From positions 248,001-312,000 of the forward strand of contig OZ244050.1 in the NCBI GenBank assembly GCA_965215115.1: a stretch of 64,000 nucleotides of DNA. The letters run 5' to 3'. Below, in pieces: positions 51,227 to 62,235 of this stretch (position 1 is the first letter of the stretch; each line of letters starts with the position of its first letter). The notes under the pieces are model-generated. The model made no database searches. It was not told the origin of the DNA and worked only from the letters and a program-made list of their open reading frames with translations. The stretch is from CALDTK01 sp965215115 (lineage in GTDB: Bacteria > Bacteroidota > Bacteroidia > Chitinophagales > Saprospiraceae). The position numbers were made by a program, and so were the translations under genes.

Positions 51227-51952
51227 ATGACCCACACCGCCCCCAGACCCACCTACCGCACCTTCGACACCGCCGCCGAGGCGGCCCCCGTCATCGCCGC
51301 CGAGGGCGTCGAGGTCCTCCGGCGAGTTATCGCCGCACGCGGCACGGCCAGCCTCGGGCTCACCGGCGGCTCGGCCCCCGGGGCCGTCTACGAGGAGTGG
51401 GCTACCACCCACCGAAACGCCATCGACTGGGGCCGCGTCCACTTCTTCATCAGCGACGAACGCAACGTCCCGCACGACCACCCCGACAGCAACGTACGCA
51501 CGTGCCGCCCGCTCCTCGACGCCGTAGCCCACGATCCGGCGATGGTGCACCACTGGGCCACCGACCAACGACCCGAAGACGCCCTGGAGCACATGCGGCA
51601 GGTTTTGGCGAAAGCCGGCCTCACCGACCGCGGCCTCGACCTCTGCCTGCTCGGCGTCGGCCCCGACGGACACGTGGCCAGCCTCTTCCCGCCGCACCAC
51701 CCCTGGAAGGCCCTCTCCGACGACCGCGCCGACGTCGTCGCCTTCGTCACCGACAGCCCCAAGCCCCCCGCCGAGCGCTACACCTTCACGCTGCCGTTCA
51801 TCAACGAAAGCGCCGTGGTGTACCTGCTCCCCTTCGGCGCCAGCAAACGCGATGCCCTCGCAGGCCTGCGCCACGGCGACGAGACGATGACGGTGCACTA
51901 CGTCCGCGGACGCGAGCGGACGGTGGTGTGGACGGACCAAGCCGACGCCTAA
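51227..51952 (+). CDS. pgl: 6-phosphogluconolactonase
   Basis: 241 residues of the SugarP_isomerase/NagB fold: GLTGGSAPGAVYEE, FFISDERNVPHDHPDSNV and LLGVGPDGHVASLFP are typical of DevB-type Pgl. It opens the lactone ring in the oxidative pentose phosphate pathway. No zwf or gnd gene is adjacent. It overlaps the convergent methyltransferase-like gene by four bases. A perfect mini-hairpin (51602) encodes VLAKA on a helix. Confidence 0.92.
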   Translation: MTHTAPRPTYRTFDTAAEAAPVIAAEGVEVLRRVIAARGTASLGLTGGSAPGAVYEEWATTHRNAIDWGRVHFFISDERNVPHDHPDSNVRTCRPLLDAVAHDPAMVHHWATDQRPEDALEHMRQVLAKAGLTDRGLDLCLLGVGPDGHVASLFPPHHPWKALSDDRADVVAFVTDSPKPPAERYTFTLPFINESAVVYLLPFGASKRDALAGLRHGDETMTVHYVRGRERTVVWTDQADA

Positions 51953-52866
51953 GCAAGCTTCTCGAACACCCCCACGAAGCGCAGGTAACAACGCGCATCG
52001 ACCTCACGGAAGTTTCGCACGCGGTACACCGTGAGCCGGAGGCCCGGACACTGGTCCAACACGCGGGCCTTCAGCGTCGCCGCGTCGTAGTGCCGCGAGT
52101 AGAACTGATACCAGTCCGCGTACCGTAGTCTAAACTGATCACTGTCGTCGAGATCGACCGAGTGCCGCTTGATGGTATTGTAGATAGGATCGACGTGGAT
52201 GGTGTACTCGTGCGCGATGTAGAACGGCAGGACGATCACTCTGCCGCCGGGCTTCAACTGCCGCTCCATAGCTCGGAAGAAGAGTACGTCGCTATTGCCT
52301 TCGAAGTGTTCCAACGAACAGTGCAGCGTGACCGCGTCGATGGACTCCGCCGCAAAGGGGAGTTCGTGCCCGTAGCCACCGATTTGCCGGCCGTGCTGGC
52401 CCGGCGCGTAGACGAGGTCCTGCTGGTAAGACTGCGCAACCCCGTACTGCCGCTCGATAATCTCGTAGAACGGCGAGGTACAGGCGGCCATGTCGACGAA
52501 CAGAGACTCCGGATTTAGAGACATAAACTTCGTAGAGACGTAATGCTCGAGCGTCTTCTCGGTGAAGTTTCGTCTCGGGTCACGGCCCCCGCCGAAGTAG
52601 TCGTCCGGGTAGTCGGCCCGCGCCAGGTACGCCGCGTAGGCGGGGATGTCGATGTCGAACTCCGCCACCGCGATGCCTTGCGCACGCAGTGATTCGACGA
52701 GCTGATCGTCCAGGCGCGGATCGTCGAGGTGCTCCGTCGAGACGTGGCCGTACTTGACGGCCTTCCCGTTTTTGACCTTCGCGAACAGCGGATTGTACGG
52801 CAGCAGGCCGAAGGCGAGGTCGTGCGTCGAGTGGTAGACGGTCTTGAGGAGGTCGCGGAGGGCCAT
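51949..52866 (-). CDS. SAM-dependent methyltransferase-like protein
   Basis: 305 residues from ATG at 52866 (MALRDLLKTVYHS). Motif I is weak (LFVDMAACTSPFYEII), but the later motifs are clear: LPFAAESIDAVTLHCSLEHFEGNSD and RQLKPGGRVIVLPFYI, as in Methyltransf_11. It may have altered SAM binding. The target is unknown. The TACCTTCG box on the minus strand at 52884-52891 is a likely promoter. Confidence 0.72.
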   Translation of the reverse strand: MALRDLLKTVYHSTHDLAFGLLPYNPLFAKVKNGKAVKYGHVSTEHLDDPRLDDQLVESLRAQGIAVAEFDIDIPAYAAYLARADYPDDYFGGGRDPRRNFTEKTLEHYVSTKFMSLNPESLFVDMAACTSPFYEIIERQYGVAQSYQQDLVYAPGQHGRQIGGYGHELPFAAESIDAVTLHCSLEHFEGNSDVLFFRAMERQLKPGGRVIVLPFYIAHEYTIHVDPIYNTIKRHSVDLDDSDQFRLRYADWYQFYSRHYDAATLKARVLDQCPGLRLTVYRVRNFREVDARCYLRFVGVFEKLA

Positions 52867-52901
52867 AGTCGGGAGCGGAGCCCCGAAGGTACCCGCGGGG
52901 T

Positions 52902-54206
52902 GTGGGCTTTCGCCAAAACACATATCTTTCGCTACGCAGCTATGCAATCAAGATCCCTACCCCCTGCCACGAAGATTGGCAGGCGATGACCCCGGCCACG
53001 CAGGGCCGCCACTGCGAGGCTTGCGCCAAAACGGTCGTCGACTTCACCAACATGAGCGACGCCGAGGTCTTGGCGCTGCTCCGCGACCCCCGCCAGAGCA
53101 CCTGCGGGCGCTTTCGCGGGAGCCAACTCGACCGCAGCATCGGGGCGCCGCTACCGGTGGCGGGGGTTTTGGCGCAAGCCGTACCCTACGCGATGCGCGC
53201 CGCGCTGGCGATAGGCGGACTCGGCGTGGCGGTCGATTCGGCGCAGGCGCAGATGGGTGCCCCGGCCATCCTCCGCGAAGTCGAGGTCGAGACGGAGCCC
53301 CAGCTCACGGGGGAGGTGACGCTCGCCGAAGACGCGGACGATCCTCAACCGGTCATCTGCGCGACCGGTGCCGACCCGGGGGTCGTCTCCCGGCACGACA
53401 CCGTCCCACGCGTCACCATGGGGATGGTCATGCCGTACCAACGTATCGGGATGGGGGGCAGGACGGCCGTGCCGGAGGGGCCCGATTCACCAAAACCAGT
53501 CCCCGCCGCCCGACCCGGCTTTAAGTGGGCGACCGGGGCGGTGGTCGACGGCGAAACGGGCGAGGCGTTGATCGGCGTGGTCGTCGTAGTTCCCGGGACG
53601 AAGCTCGGTACGGTCACGGACTACGACGGTCGATACGCATTGGAGATCCCCGAGGACCAGCAATTGCTTGAGCTCAGCTACGTGGGCTACGAGACGATTG
53701 CCCTCCCTTACGACATCACGAACGGTACCACCGCCGTGCTGCCACTCGGGGAACCCATGGGCGAGGTCGTGATCGCGGGTGGGTACACGACCAGCCCCCT
53801 CGGCCGGATCCGTAATTTCTTCAGGGCCCCGGGCTACGGATGGACGCGGTTTTGGGATCGACTCACTGCTTGGTTTTCCCCAACGCCCACCGACCCCAGC
53901 GCAGTCGGCGGACTCTACCAGCCCGTCGAAACCACCGCACCCGCGGTGCAGGATCGCGATGCTCTGCTTTACCCCAACCCGTCCGCCGGGACAGCCACCT
54001 TACAGCTTCGGAGCGACAGTGACGTTTCGATGGTCTCGGTCTACGATGCCCTGGGGCAACTCGTCCTGGCCAGGCCCACCGGCGGACAGAACCAGGTCGA
54101 GATCCACGTACCGAGCACCGCGGCAGCCGGGACTTACCTCGTACGAGGCACGGACGACAGCGGGCGCGTCATCGTGACCCTGCCGTGGATAGTAAACCTG
54201 GATTAA
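52902..54206 (+). CDS. Secreted CarboxypepD_reg-like protein with T9SS sorting domain
   Basis: Open from GTG 52902; the natural N-terminus is probably near 52943 (IKIPTPCHEDWQAMTP), where no in-frame ATG exists. An out-of-frame ATG at 52942 hints at a one-base change. The order is: a cysteine-containing N-terminal domain (CHEDW, HCEACAKTVVDFTNMSD) seen in many Bacteroidota, a hydrophobic segment, a CarboxypepD_reg-like beta domain (ATGAVVDGETGEALIGV ... YDGRYALEIPE), and a C-terminal type IX sorting domain (LYPNPSAGTATLQL, VYDALGQLVL). This marks the phylum. Mini-hairpins at 52905, 53018 and 53166. Confidence 0.82.
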   Translation: MGFRQNTYLSLRSYAIKIPTPCHEDWQAMTPATQGRHCEACAKTVVDFTNMSDAEVLALLRDPRQSTCGRFRGSQLDRSIGAPLPVAGVLAQAVPYAMRAALAIGGLGVAVDSAQAQMGAPAILREVEVETEPQLTGEVTLAEDADDPQPVICATGADPGVVSRHDTVPRVTMGMVMPYQRIGMGGRTAVPEGPDSPKPVPAARPGFKWATGAVVDGETGEALIGVVVVVPGTKLGTVTDYDGRYALEIPEDQQLLELSYVGYETIALPYDITNGTTAVLPLGEPMGEVVIAGGYTTSPLGRIRNFFRAPGYGWTRFWDRLTAWFSPTPTDPSAVGGLYQPVETTAPAVQDRDALLYPNPSAGTATLQLRSDSDVSMVSVYDALGQLVLARPTGGQNQVEIHVPSTAAAGTYLVRGTDDSGRVIVTLPWIVNLD

Positions 54207-54227
54207 CACCCCAAACTACCGCCCCCC

Positions 54228-54355
54228 CCCCGACCCCAGCGGGGTCCAACCACGAGTAACCCGGGGTCGAACCGTCACCGCTGAGCATTTCGAAAGGCAA
54301 AAAGCGCAAGCAGGATCACCTCGATCGAAGGCCAACCTACGACCCCGGGGAAACC
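54228..54355. repeat. Intergenic repeat with GACCCCAGCGGGGTC, copy 2
   Basis: It begins with CGACCCCAGCGGGGTC and ends near TACGACCCCGGGG, like the segment at 23399-23530, with partly matching blocks between. It lies between the sorting-domain gene and the convergent nitrilase-type gene. Confidence 0.55.
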
Positions 54356-54381
54356 AAAGCAAAGTCAGCCACCACACCCTC

Positions 54382-55953
54382 CTACTTCGGCACCATCCGC
54401 TTCACCTGGTACACGTCCTCGCGGCGGTCTTTCAGGTTCCGCACCGCCCCCCGCTCGTGCAGGGTCTTCAGGAGGTCCAGGTCTACGTCCGCCACCAGGA
54501 TCATCTCCGTGTTCGGCGTGGCCTCGGCCTTGACGCCGTTGTTTGGGAAGGCGAAGTCGCAGGGCGTGAACACCACCGACTGCGCGTACTGCATGTCCAT
54601 GTTGTGGACCTTCGGGAGGTTGCCCACCGAACCCGCGATCGCGACGTAGCACTCGTTCTCGATCGCGCGCGCCTGCGAGCAGTGCCGCACGCGCGAGTAG
54701 CCGTTCTGCGTATCGGTGAGGAAGGGCACGAACAGAATCTGCATGCCCTCGGCAGCGAGTAAACGCGACAACTCCGGGAACTCCGAGTCGTAGCAAATCA
54801 ACACCCCCACGCGACCGGCGTCGGTGTCGAAGGTCTGCACCTTGTTGCCCCCGCGCATCCCCCAGGCCGTCGTCTCGTCCGGGGTCACGTGGATCTTCTC
54901 GAAGCGCTCCGTGGTGCCATCGCGGCGACACAGGTAGCCGACGTTCTTGAGGATGCCGTCCTCACCCAACTCCGGCATGGACCCGGTGATAATGTTGATG
55001 TTGTAACTCACCGCAAACTCGGCAAACTTATCCTTCAACGGCAGCGTGTACTCCGCCAGGTGGCGCACCGCCTCCGAGCTCGACAGGTGGTTGTACGCCG
55101 ACATCAGCGGCGCGTTGAAGAACTCCGGGAAGAGCACGAAGTCGCAACGGTAGTCGCTCACGGCGTCCACGAAGTACTCGACCTGCTCGATGAGGTCCTC
55201 GAAGCGGCGGTACGGCCGCATCTGCCACTGGACGAGCCCGAGGCGGATCACCGACTTCGCCTCCTGTAGCGGGCGGTCGGCGATCGGCTCCTCGAAGTAG
55301 ATGTTGTCCCACACCAGCAGGGCCGCGTACTCCAAACTCGACTTATCGCCCGCGAGGTAGCCCTTGAGGATACGGCGGACGTTGAAGTCGTTCGACAGTT
55401 GAAAATTGAGCACCGGGTCGTGGATCTCGCGGTGGCGCACGGCGTCGATGTACTCGCGGGCCGTATACTCGTCGGCGTGGGCGGTGTAGTTGGGGAGGCG
55501 CCCCCCGAAGGCGATCCCGCGGAGATTCAGCCGCTCGGCCACCTCCTTGCGGTAGTCGTAGAGGCGACGCCCGAGGCGCATCCCGCGGTACTTCGGCCGC
55601 ACGAAGATGTCGATGCCGTAGAGCCACTCGGCCTCGGGGTCGTGGGTGCTGAAGGTGTAGTTGCCCGTCACCTGGCGGTAGGTGTGGGCGGTCTCGGCGA
55701 ACTTACTCGCGACCCGCAGCGTGAGGGCCGCGCCGGCGATCTCGCCGTTGACCGTCACGATGGCCTGCCCCTCCGGAAAGATCTCGAGGAGTTTCTCGAT
55801 GCTGTGTCGCTCCCAGGACCCCTGGTCGAGGTCGTGGTAGGCCTCGGTGGCGGCCTCGGCGAACTCTGGGTAGTCGGAGGGTTTGAGGAGGCGCAGCTCT
55901 ACTTTCTGAGTGGCGCTCGGGGCAGGTACGAGGGGGGTGAGGTGTTCGACCAT
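54382..55953 (-). CDS. Fusion of GNAT acetyltransferase and carbon-nitrogen hydrolase
   Basis: 523 residues from ATG at 55953 (MVEHLTPLV). The N-terminal domain (to about residue 200) is a GNAT acetyltransferase (GIDIFVRPKYRGMRLGRRLYDYR). The C-terminal domain is a nitrilase-superfamily amidohydrolase with the triad in LFPEFFNAPL (Glu), FEKIHVTPDE (Lys) and VLICYDSEFPE (Cys). Such two-domain proteins are widespread in Bacteroidota; the substrate is not established. An ATG at 55980 would add nine residues. No mini-hairpin in 1.5 kb. Confidence 0.9.
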   Translation of the reverse strand: MVEHLTPLVPAPSATQKVELRLLKPSDYPEFAEAATEAYHDLDQGSWERHSIEKLLEIFPEGQAIVTVNGEIAGAALTLRVASKFAETAHTYRQVTGNYTFSTHDPEAEWLYGIDIFVRPKYRGMRLGRRLYDYRKEVAERLNLRGIAFGGRLPNYTAHADEYTAREYIDAVRHREIHDPVLNFQLSNDFNVRRILKGYLAGDKSSLEYAALLVWDNIYFEEPIADRPLQEAKSVIRLGLVQWQMRPYRRFEDLIEQVEYFVDAVSDYRCDFVLFPEFFNAPLMSAYNHLSSSEAVRHLAEYTLPLKDKFAEFAVSYNINIITGSMPELGEDGILKNVGYLCRRDGTTERFEKIHVTPDETTAWGMRGGNKVQTFDTDAGRVGVLICYDSEFPELSRLLAAEGMQILFVPFLTDTQNGYSRVRHCSQARAIENECYVAIAGSVGNLPKVHNMDMQYAQSVVFTPCDFAFPNNGVKAEATPNTEMILVADVDLDLLKTLHERGAVRNLKDRREDVYQVKRMVPK

Positions 55954-56013
55954 GGGGATAGTAAACGGCAAAGGTGGCAAAACGGACGTGGGCGCGTGTC
56001 ATAAATATGAAAA

Positions 56014-56060
56014 GCCACGGGCGTCCTACCCCACGTAATCGTAGGACAGGCGCTCGTGGC
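56014..56060 (-). terminator. Hairpin between minus-strand genes (terminator-like)
   Basis: On the minus strand GGCCACGAGCGCCTGTCCTA pairs imperfectly with TAGGACGCCCGTGGC, followed by TTTTCATATTT. It lies downstream of the PRC-barrel gene and upstream of the nitrilase fusion. A second GC-rich hairpin lies at 56094-56123. Confidence 0.5.
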
Positions 56061-56093
56061 CGTACGCTAAACTTGCTTTAGCTTACATGGATA

Positions 56094-56123
56094 AGCGCCC
56101 GCCGCGGTCACGCGACGGGCGCT
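56094..56123 (-). terminator. GC-rich hairpin after PRC-barrel gene
   Basis: AGCGCCCGCCGCG / CGCGACGGGCGCT forms a strong stem just downstream of the stop at 56141; the T tract after it on the minus strand is short. Confidence 0.5.
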
Positions 56124-56140
56124 CAGCCTTCACTCAGGGT

Positions 56141-56560
56141 TTAGGAAAGACGTGGGTCCGCCCGGAACTCGCGGCGCTGCTGGCCGTAGAAGGAGTACAC
56201 GCTGTTGACGAAGGTGTCGTCGGCCGTCGAGGGCCAGTTGTCCTTGTCGAAGCCCGGTGCCTTCTCGAGGCGGGTCTTGTCGATGTCGAGGATGAACTTC
56301 TCGCGGTGCGTGTCGACGTCGAAGGACTCGAGGGGCACGGCGAAGAGCTTGTCGCCCATCCCGAGGAAGCCCCCGAAGCTCAGTACGCAGTACTGGATCT
56401 CCCCGCGGCGCAGGTCAATCATGAGGTCCTTGATCTCGCCTACGGACTCGTTGTTCTTGTTCAGGACGTTGGTCCCGACGATGCTCGAACTGGAGAGCAC
56501 GCGCGGCGTGGTGTTGCGGTTGGTGGTATTGTTCCTAGTGGTGGTGTTCGTGGTATTCAA
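56141..56560 (-). CDS. PRC-barrel domain protein
   Basis: 139 residues. An Asn/Thr-rich N-terminus (MNTTNTTTRNNTTNRN) leads to a PRC-barrel (VLSSSSIVGTNVLNKNNESVGEIKDLMIDLRRGEIQYCVLSFGGFLGMGDKLFAVP, residues about 20-90). Related small proteins are common in bacteria under stress and may bind other proteins or RNA. It is monocistronic with a hairpin downstream. Confidence 0.85.
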   Translation of the reverse strand: MNTTNTTTRNNTTNRNTTPRVLSSSSIVGTNVLNKNNESVGEIKDLMIDLRRGEIQYCVLSFGGFLGMGDKLFAVPLESFDVDTHREKFILDIDKTRLEKAPGFDKDNWPSTADDTFVNSVYSFYGQQRREFRADPRLS

Positions 56561-56924
56561 AACTATTAGGGTTTATTTGCGCGAATATAAATGCGCAAGG
56601 GTTAGTGTGTCTGTGTTACACTAGTAGTAAGGATATTATGCTACACTTGTTCACGCATGGGGTGAAAAAAGCCATGCCATTTTGCCGGAAGTTTTGTAGA
56701 TGACTTAAACTAAACCAGCAGTTAAGCACCACGCATACGTTAGACCGCCCGTCCTTCCGACACACGCAACCGACGCGTAAATCTTAATAATGACAACGTG
56801 TCTATCGATCAAGAAACGCTCACGCCAGTTTCGAGGCCTGCCCCGACACGATGGCTCGACGTGACCGCCCAACTATCCTCGCGGCCCTCCAATCTCGGCG
56901 GTCTTTCGCGCTCAACCCCCACAC
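56561..56924. other. AT-richer intergenic region, no gene seen
   Basis: About 360 bases between the PRC-barrel gene and the epimerase-type gene. It contains an imperfect mini-hairpin-like stretch near 56679 (TTTTGCCGGAAGTTTT). No RNA or gene was recognised. Confidence 0.5.
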
Positions 56925-57773
56925 CTAGTCCGCGCTCTGTCGCAGCACCTCCCGCACGTACGCCACGCTCGCCCGCCCCTGCGACATCGACCGCGAGCTC
57001 TCGTCCTCGACGAACAGGTACGGAATCCCCAGTCTCCTCGCCTCGCGCACCACTTCGGCAATCTTAAACTGCCCCGTGCCGAGCGTCACGTTCGTCTCCA
57101 CGTCGGCGTCGTGCGGCAGGCCGTGCGGCACGCCCTGGCGGCAGTCCTTGAGGTGCATCAGGCCAAACTCCTGCGGGTAGCGCCGCAGCCACGCCACCGG
57201 GTCCTGCCCCGGGTGCTCGAACCAGTACACGTCCATCTCGAAGTCGAAGTGCTCGCTCTCCTTTACCATCAAGTCGAGCAGCGTCTCCCCTTCGTACATC
57301 ACGCCGAACTCGTAGCCGTGCGGGTGGTACATGAGCCTGATTCCGGCTTTCGCCAAAACCTGACCCGCGCGATTGAAATCCTCAATCGCGAGCCTAGCCT
57401 CGTCGAGTCGCAGCAGGGTGTCCGCGTGCGGGATCCAGAAGCACACCACGTATCGCGCGTCATACTTCCGGGCCTTCGCGACGATCGTCTCCGGCGCGTC
57501 GCGCAGCTCCTCGTACGTCGCCGAGACACTTACAATCTCGATGTCGCGCGCCGCCAGCATCGCCCGGTATTCCGCGAGCGGCAGGCCGTAGGTGTCCTGG
57601 TTGCCGCCCTCGACCGCGTGCACGCCCCAGGCTTGCAGACTGTCGAGCACCGGCGCCACTCCTTGCGCCATCTGGTGGCGGAAGGAGTACAACTGGAAGC
57701 CGACCTCCTGGGCACGTGCGGCGGACGCAATCAGGAAAAGGCAGATGACGGTGGCGAGGACGTGCGGTCTCAT
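56925..57773 (-). CDS. Exported sugar phosphate isomerase/epimerase-type TIM barrel
   Basis: 282 residues with a signal peptide ending AARAQ. Xylose isomerase-like TIM barrel (AP_endonuc_2): VGFQLYSFRHQM, HAVEGGNQDTYGLPL, LMYHPHGYEFG, FEMDVYWFEHPGQDP and GLMHLKDCRQG hold likely metal ligands (E, D, H). Such exported members accompany DUF1080 and Gfo/Idh proteins in 3-keto-glycoside metabolism (39.5-42.9 kb). A perfect mini-hairpin (57345) encodes VLAKA. Confidence 0.88.
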   Translation of the reverse strand: MRPHVLATVICLFLIASAARAQEVGFQLYSFRHQMAQGVAPVLDSLQAWGVHAVEGGNQDTYGLPLAEYRAMLAARDIEIVSVSATYEELRDAPETIVAKARKYDARYVVCFWIPHADTLLRLDEARLAIEDFNRAGQVLAKAGIRLMYHPHGYEFGVMYEGETLLDLMVKESEHFDFEMDVYWFEHPGQDPVAWLRRYPQEFGLMHLKDCRQGVPHGLPHDADVETNVTLGTGQFKIAEVVREARRLGIPYLFVEDESSRSMSQGRASVAYVREVLRQSAD

Positions 57774-57778
57774 GGCTG

Positions 57779-57786
57779 TACTTTGC
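57779..57786 (+). promoter_or_regulatory. Candidate -7 element TACTTTGC
   Basis: TACTTTGC, 25 bp before the ATG at 57812; resembles TAnnTTTG with a one-base shift. Confidence 0.35.
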
Positions 57787-57811
57787 GGCTCTCTCGAACC
57801 AAGCCAAAACT

Positions 57812-59959
<2,148 letters not shown>

Positions 59960-60050
59960 GGGGAGCGGGGCGTTCGACCGCTTCCGAACGCCGCACAACA
60001 CCACGTTAACCCACTCCCGCGTTACACTACCCTACCGATATTCGCCAACT

Positions 60051-60536
60051 ATGAAGTTTGCCCTCCTCTCCCTCGCCTCGGCGCTCTGCTTCTCGCTCGC
60101 CGCACAGTCCTCGCTCCCGGCGGATATCCAGCTCAAGACCCTCGACGGGCGAGACTTCTCGACCACGGACCTCGCCCGCGCGGACGGCGCCACCGTCGTC
60201 GCGCTGTGGGCCACCTGGTGCGCGCCCTGCAAGATGGAACTCGACGTGTACAAGGAGTTCTACCCGATGTGGAAGGAGAAGTACGGCGCCGAGGTCTACG
60301 CCGTGAGCATCGACCGCGGCGCGGCCCTCAAGAAGGTGCCCGGCATGGTGGAGAGCAAGGGGTGGACCTTCCCCGTCCTCACCGACGAGAGCCACGAACT
60401 GATGTCGGCGCTCGAGTTGCGCTCCATCCCGCAGATCTACATCATCGACCGCGACGGCAAGATCGTCTACGAGCACGCGGGTTACTCGAAGGGCGACGAG
60501 GAGAAGGTGGAGGCGGTTTTGGCGAAAGCCGGCTGA
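60051..60536 (+). CDS. Exported TlpA/ResA-like thioredoxin
   Basis: 161 residues: signal peptide MKFALLSLASALCFSLAAQ, then a thioredoxin fold with the redox motif WCAPCK and cis-Pro region LRSIPQIYIIDRDGK. Periplasmic disulfide reductant. The last codons coincide with a perfect mini-hairpin (60516, VLAKAG then stop), and another lies 13 bp further (60544). Confidence 0.9.
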   Translation: MKFALLSLASALCFSLAAQSSLPADIQLKTLDGRDFSTTDLARADGATVVALWATWCAPCKMELDVYKEFYPMWKEKYGAEVYAVSIDRGAALKKVPGMVESKGWTFPVLTDESHELMSALELRSIPQIYIIDRDGKIVYEHAGYSKGDEEKVEAVLAKAG

Positions 60537-60579
60537 GACAGCGGTTTTGCCGAAAGCAGAATTGTCGCCACGCCGCGGC

Positions 60580-61329
60580 TCAGCGAGCGCTCGTGGCGTC
60601 GTGCGCGCAACCCCGGTAGGATTTTCCGGCGCGCTCCACCACGACTGAGTACGGGAAGCGATTGCCGGCCATATTGTCGATGCACTCGCCCTTGGTGAGG
60701 GTGACCTTCATGCGCTGCTGGCCCGGGAAAACGTAGCGCGTCACCTGGCCGCCCTGCTCGACGAGTGGCGCGGCGTACTCGTAGCCGACGGTGTTTTCGC
60801 CGAGCATCGACCACTGCGCGAGACCCTCGTTGCTGCTGATCTGCACGTTCCAGAAGGGTTCGTTGCCGAGGGCCCAGAAGTCGTACGGGACGCAGGTGTT
60901 GCGGGGGTTCTTCGCGGCGAGCGTGTCGACGGACTCGACGTAGAAGCGCTGCATGGCCGGCGGTTCGCCCGCGCCACCCGGTGCCGCCGGCATCGCCTCG
61001 AGTCGACCGGTGAGGGTCGCGACCACCGGCTGGCCCTCGTAGCCCTGGCGGATCGTTTTGGCGTAAGCCGCATCCAGGGCCGGGCTCGTCACCACCTCGT
61101 AGCCGGGACCCCGGCGATCACCGCAGGGAACGAGGATGCCGTTGCGCTGGGCGCTGCGGTAAAGCCCTTCGACCGTCACGACCTCCGCACCGTAGGCGAC
61201 GCCGCCCTGCATCACGGAGGCCTCGCCGGGGGGTACGCCGGGCAAATCGGAGGCCGAGGTAGAGGGTTTTGGCGTACAGCCGCCCGACATCAGTGCCGCG
61301 AGAGCCACGGCGAGGGTCACGTTTCGCAT
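60580..61329 (-). CDS. Lipoprotein with COG3650-like C-terminal domain
   Basis: 249 residues. Lipobox LMSGGC. The C-terminal half has YDFWALGNEPFWNVQIS and TLTKGECIDNMAGNRFPYSVVVE followed by RGCAHD, typical of COG3650-type and META-like envelope lipoproteins. Function unknown. TACCTTCG (61334-61341, minus) lies 5 bp before the ATG. Mini-hairpins at 61055 (GTAA loop) and 61266 (five-base loop GTACA). Confidence 0.82.
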   Translation of the reverse strand: MRNVTLAVALAALMSGGCTPKPSTSASDLPGVPPGEASVMQGGVAYGAEVVTVEGLYRSAQRNGILVPCGDRRGPGYEVVTSPALDAAYAKTIRQGYEGQPVVATLTGRLEAMPAAPGGAGEPPAMQRFYVESVDTLAAKNPRNTCVPYDFWALGNEPFWNVQISSNEGLAQWSMLGENTVGYEYAAPLVEQGGQVTRYVFPGQQRMKVTLTKGECIDNMAGNRFPYSVVVERAGKSYRGCAHDATSAR

Positions 61330-61354
61330 CCAGCGAAGGTAGGCGCGCGCCGTG

Positions 61355-61362
61355 TACCTTGC
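61355..61362 (+). promoter_or_regulatory. Candidate -7 element TACCTTGC
   Basis: TACCTTGC, 33 bp before the ATG of the universal stress protein gene, and back-to-back with the TACCTTCG box of the divergent lipoprotein gene. Confidence 0.35.
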
Positions 61363-61395
61363 CCGTCCCTCAGCCGCCTCCCAACCGACCTGCCC

Positions 61396-62199
61396 ATGCG
61401 CATCCTACTCGCATCCGACCTCGAAGACACCGCCGCGAACGTCGCGGCCTTCGCCCTCGCGATCGCCGATAACTTCAAGGCCCAGCTCACGGTCTACCAC
61501 GCCTTCGGGCGCCCGCAGGCCACCTACGGCGATACGCCCATCGAGGAGCGCGAGGGCATGGTGCTCATCAAGCTGCGCGAGCTCATCCGCGAGGTCAAGG
61601 GCCCGTCCTTCGGCGACGTCGAGCTTAGCTACAAGGCCCACGTCGACTACCCCGGCGACGGGATCATCGACGAGGCCCGCGACGGGGCGTACGACCTGGT
61701 GGTGTGCGGCCTGCGCGAGCGCAACGAGGGCGAGCCGCAGTTCACGAGCCTGTCGTACAAGATCTTGCGCGAGGTGCCGACCAACATCCTCGGGATTCCG
61801 CCGACGGCGACGTTCCACGGCGTCAAGGAGATCATCTTCGCGACCAACCTCGACGCGCCCGATCACGTCGTGCTGGAGCAGCTCCAGACCTGGCGCCAGA
61901 ACATGGGCGCCGACCTTTACGTGGTCCACGTCTGGGACGACAAGGAGGACGAGGCCGAGGCCCGCCGCATCATGGGGACGTGGCGCGAGGAGTTCGGTGA
62001 GCGCCCGCGGCTACACTTCGAACTGATGGAGGGGAGCTTCACGGTCGACATCGGGGACTACGTCCGGCAGCGTGGCGGCGATATGTTGGTGGTGCAGAGC
62101 AGCAACAAGGGTTTCTTCGAGCGCATCTTCGAGCACTCGGCCGCCGAGGACATCGCGCACACGACCGACGTACCGCTGCTGGTGATGCGGGGGAGGTAG
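61396..62199 (+). CDS. Universal stress protein (two Usp domains)
   Basis: 267 residues. MRILLASDLEDTAANVAAFALAIADNF opens the first Usp domain and KEIIFATNLDAPDHVVLEQLQ the second; the C-terminal SAAEDIAHTTDVPLLVM is the usual end. The ATP-binding G-2x-G-9x-G(S/T) motif is only partly recognisable. Cytoplasmic, stress-related by family. Confidence 0.88.
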   Translation: MRILLASDLEDTAANVAAFALAIADNFKAQLTVYHAFGRPQATYGDTPIEEREGMVLIKLRELIREVKGPSFGDVELSYKAHVDYPGDGIIDEARDGAYDLVVCGLRERNEGEPQFTSLSYKILREVPTNILGIPPTATFHGVKEIIFATNLDAPDHVVLEQLQTWRQNMGADLYVVHVWDDKEDEAEARRIMGTWREEFGERPRLHFELMEGSFTVDIGDYVRQRGGDMLVVQSSNKGFFERIFEHSAAEDIAHTTDVPLLVMRGR

Positions 62200-62219
62200 G
62201 TTGGCGGGGGCGCCGCCCC

Positions 62220-62227
62220 TACATTCG
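62220..62227 (+). promoter_or_regulatory. Candidate -7 element TACATTCG
   Basis: TACATTCG, 8 bp before the ATG of glyS, which would give a nearly leaderless message. Confidence 0.35.
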
Positions 62228-62235
62228 CCCCCCTT

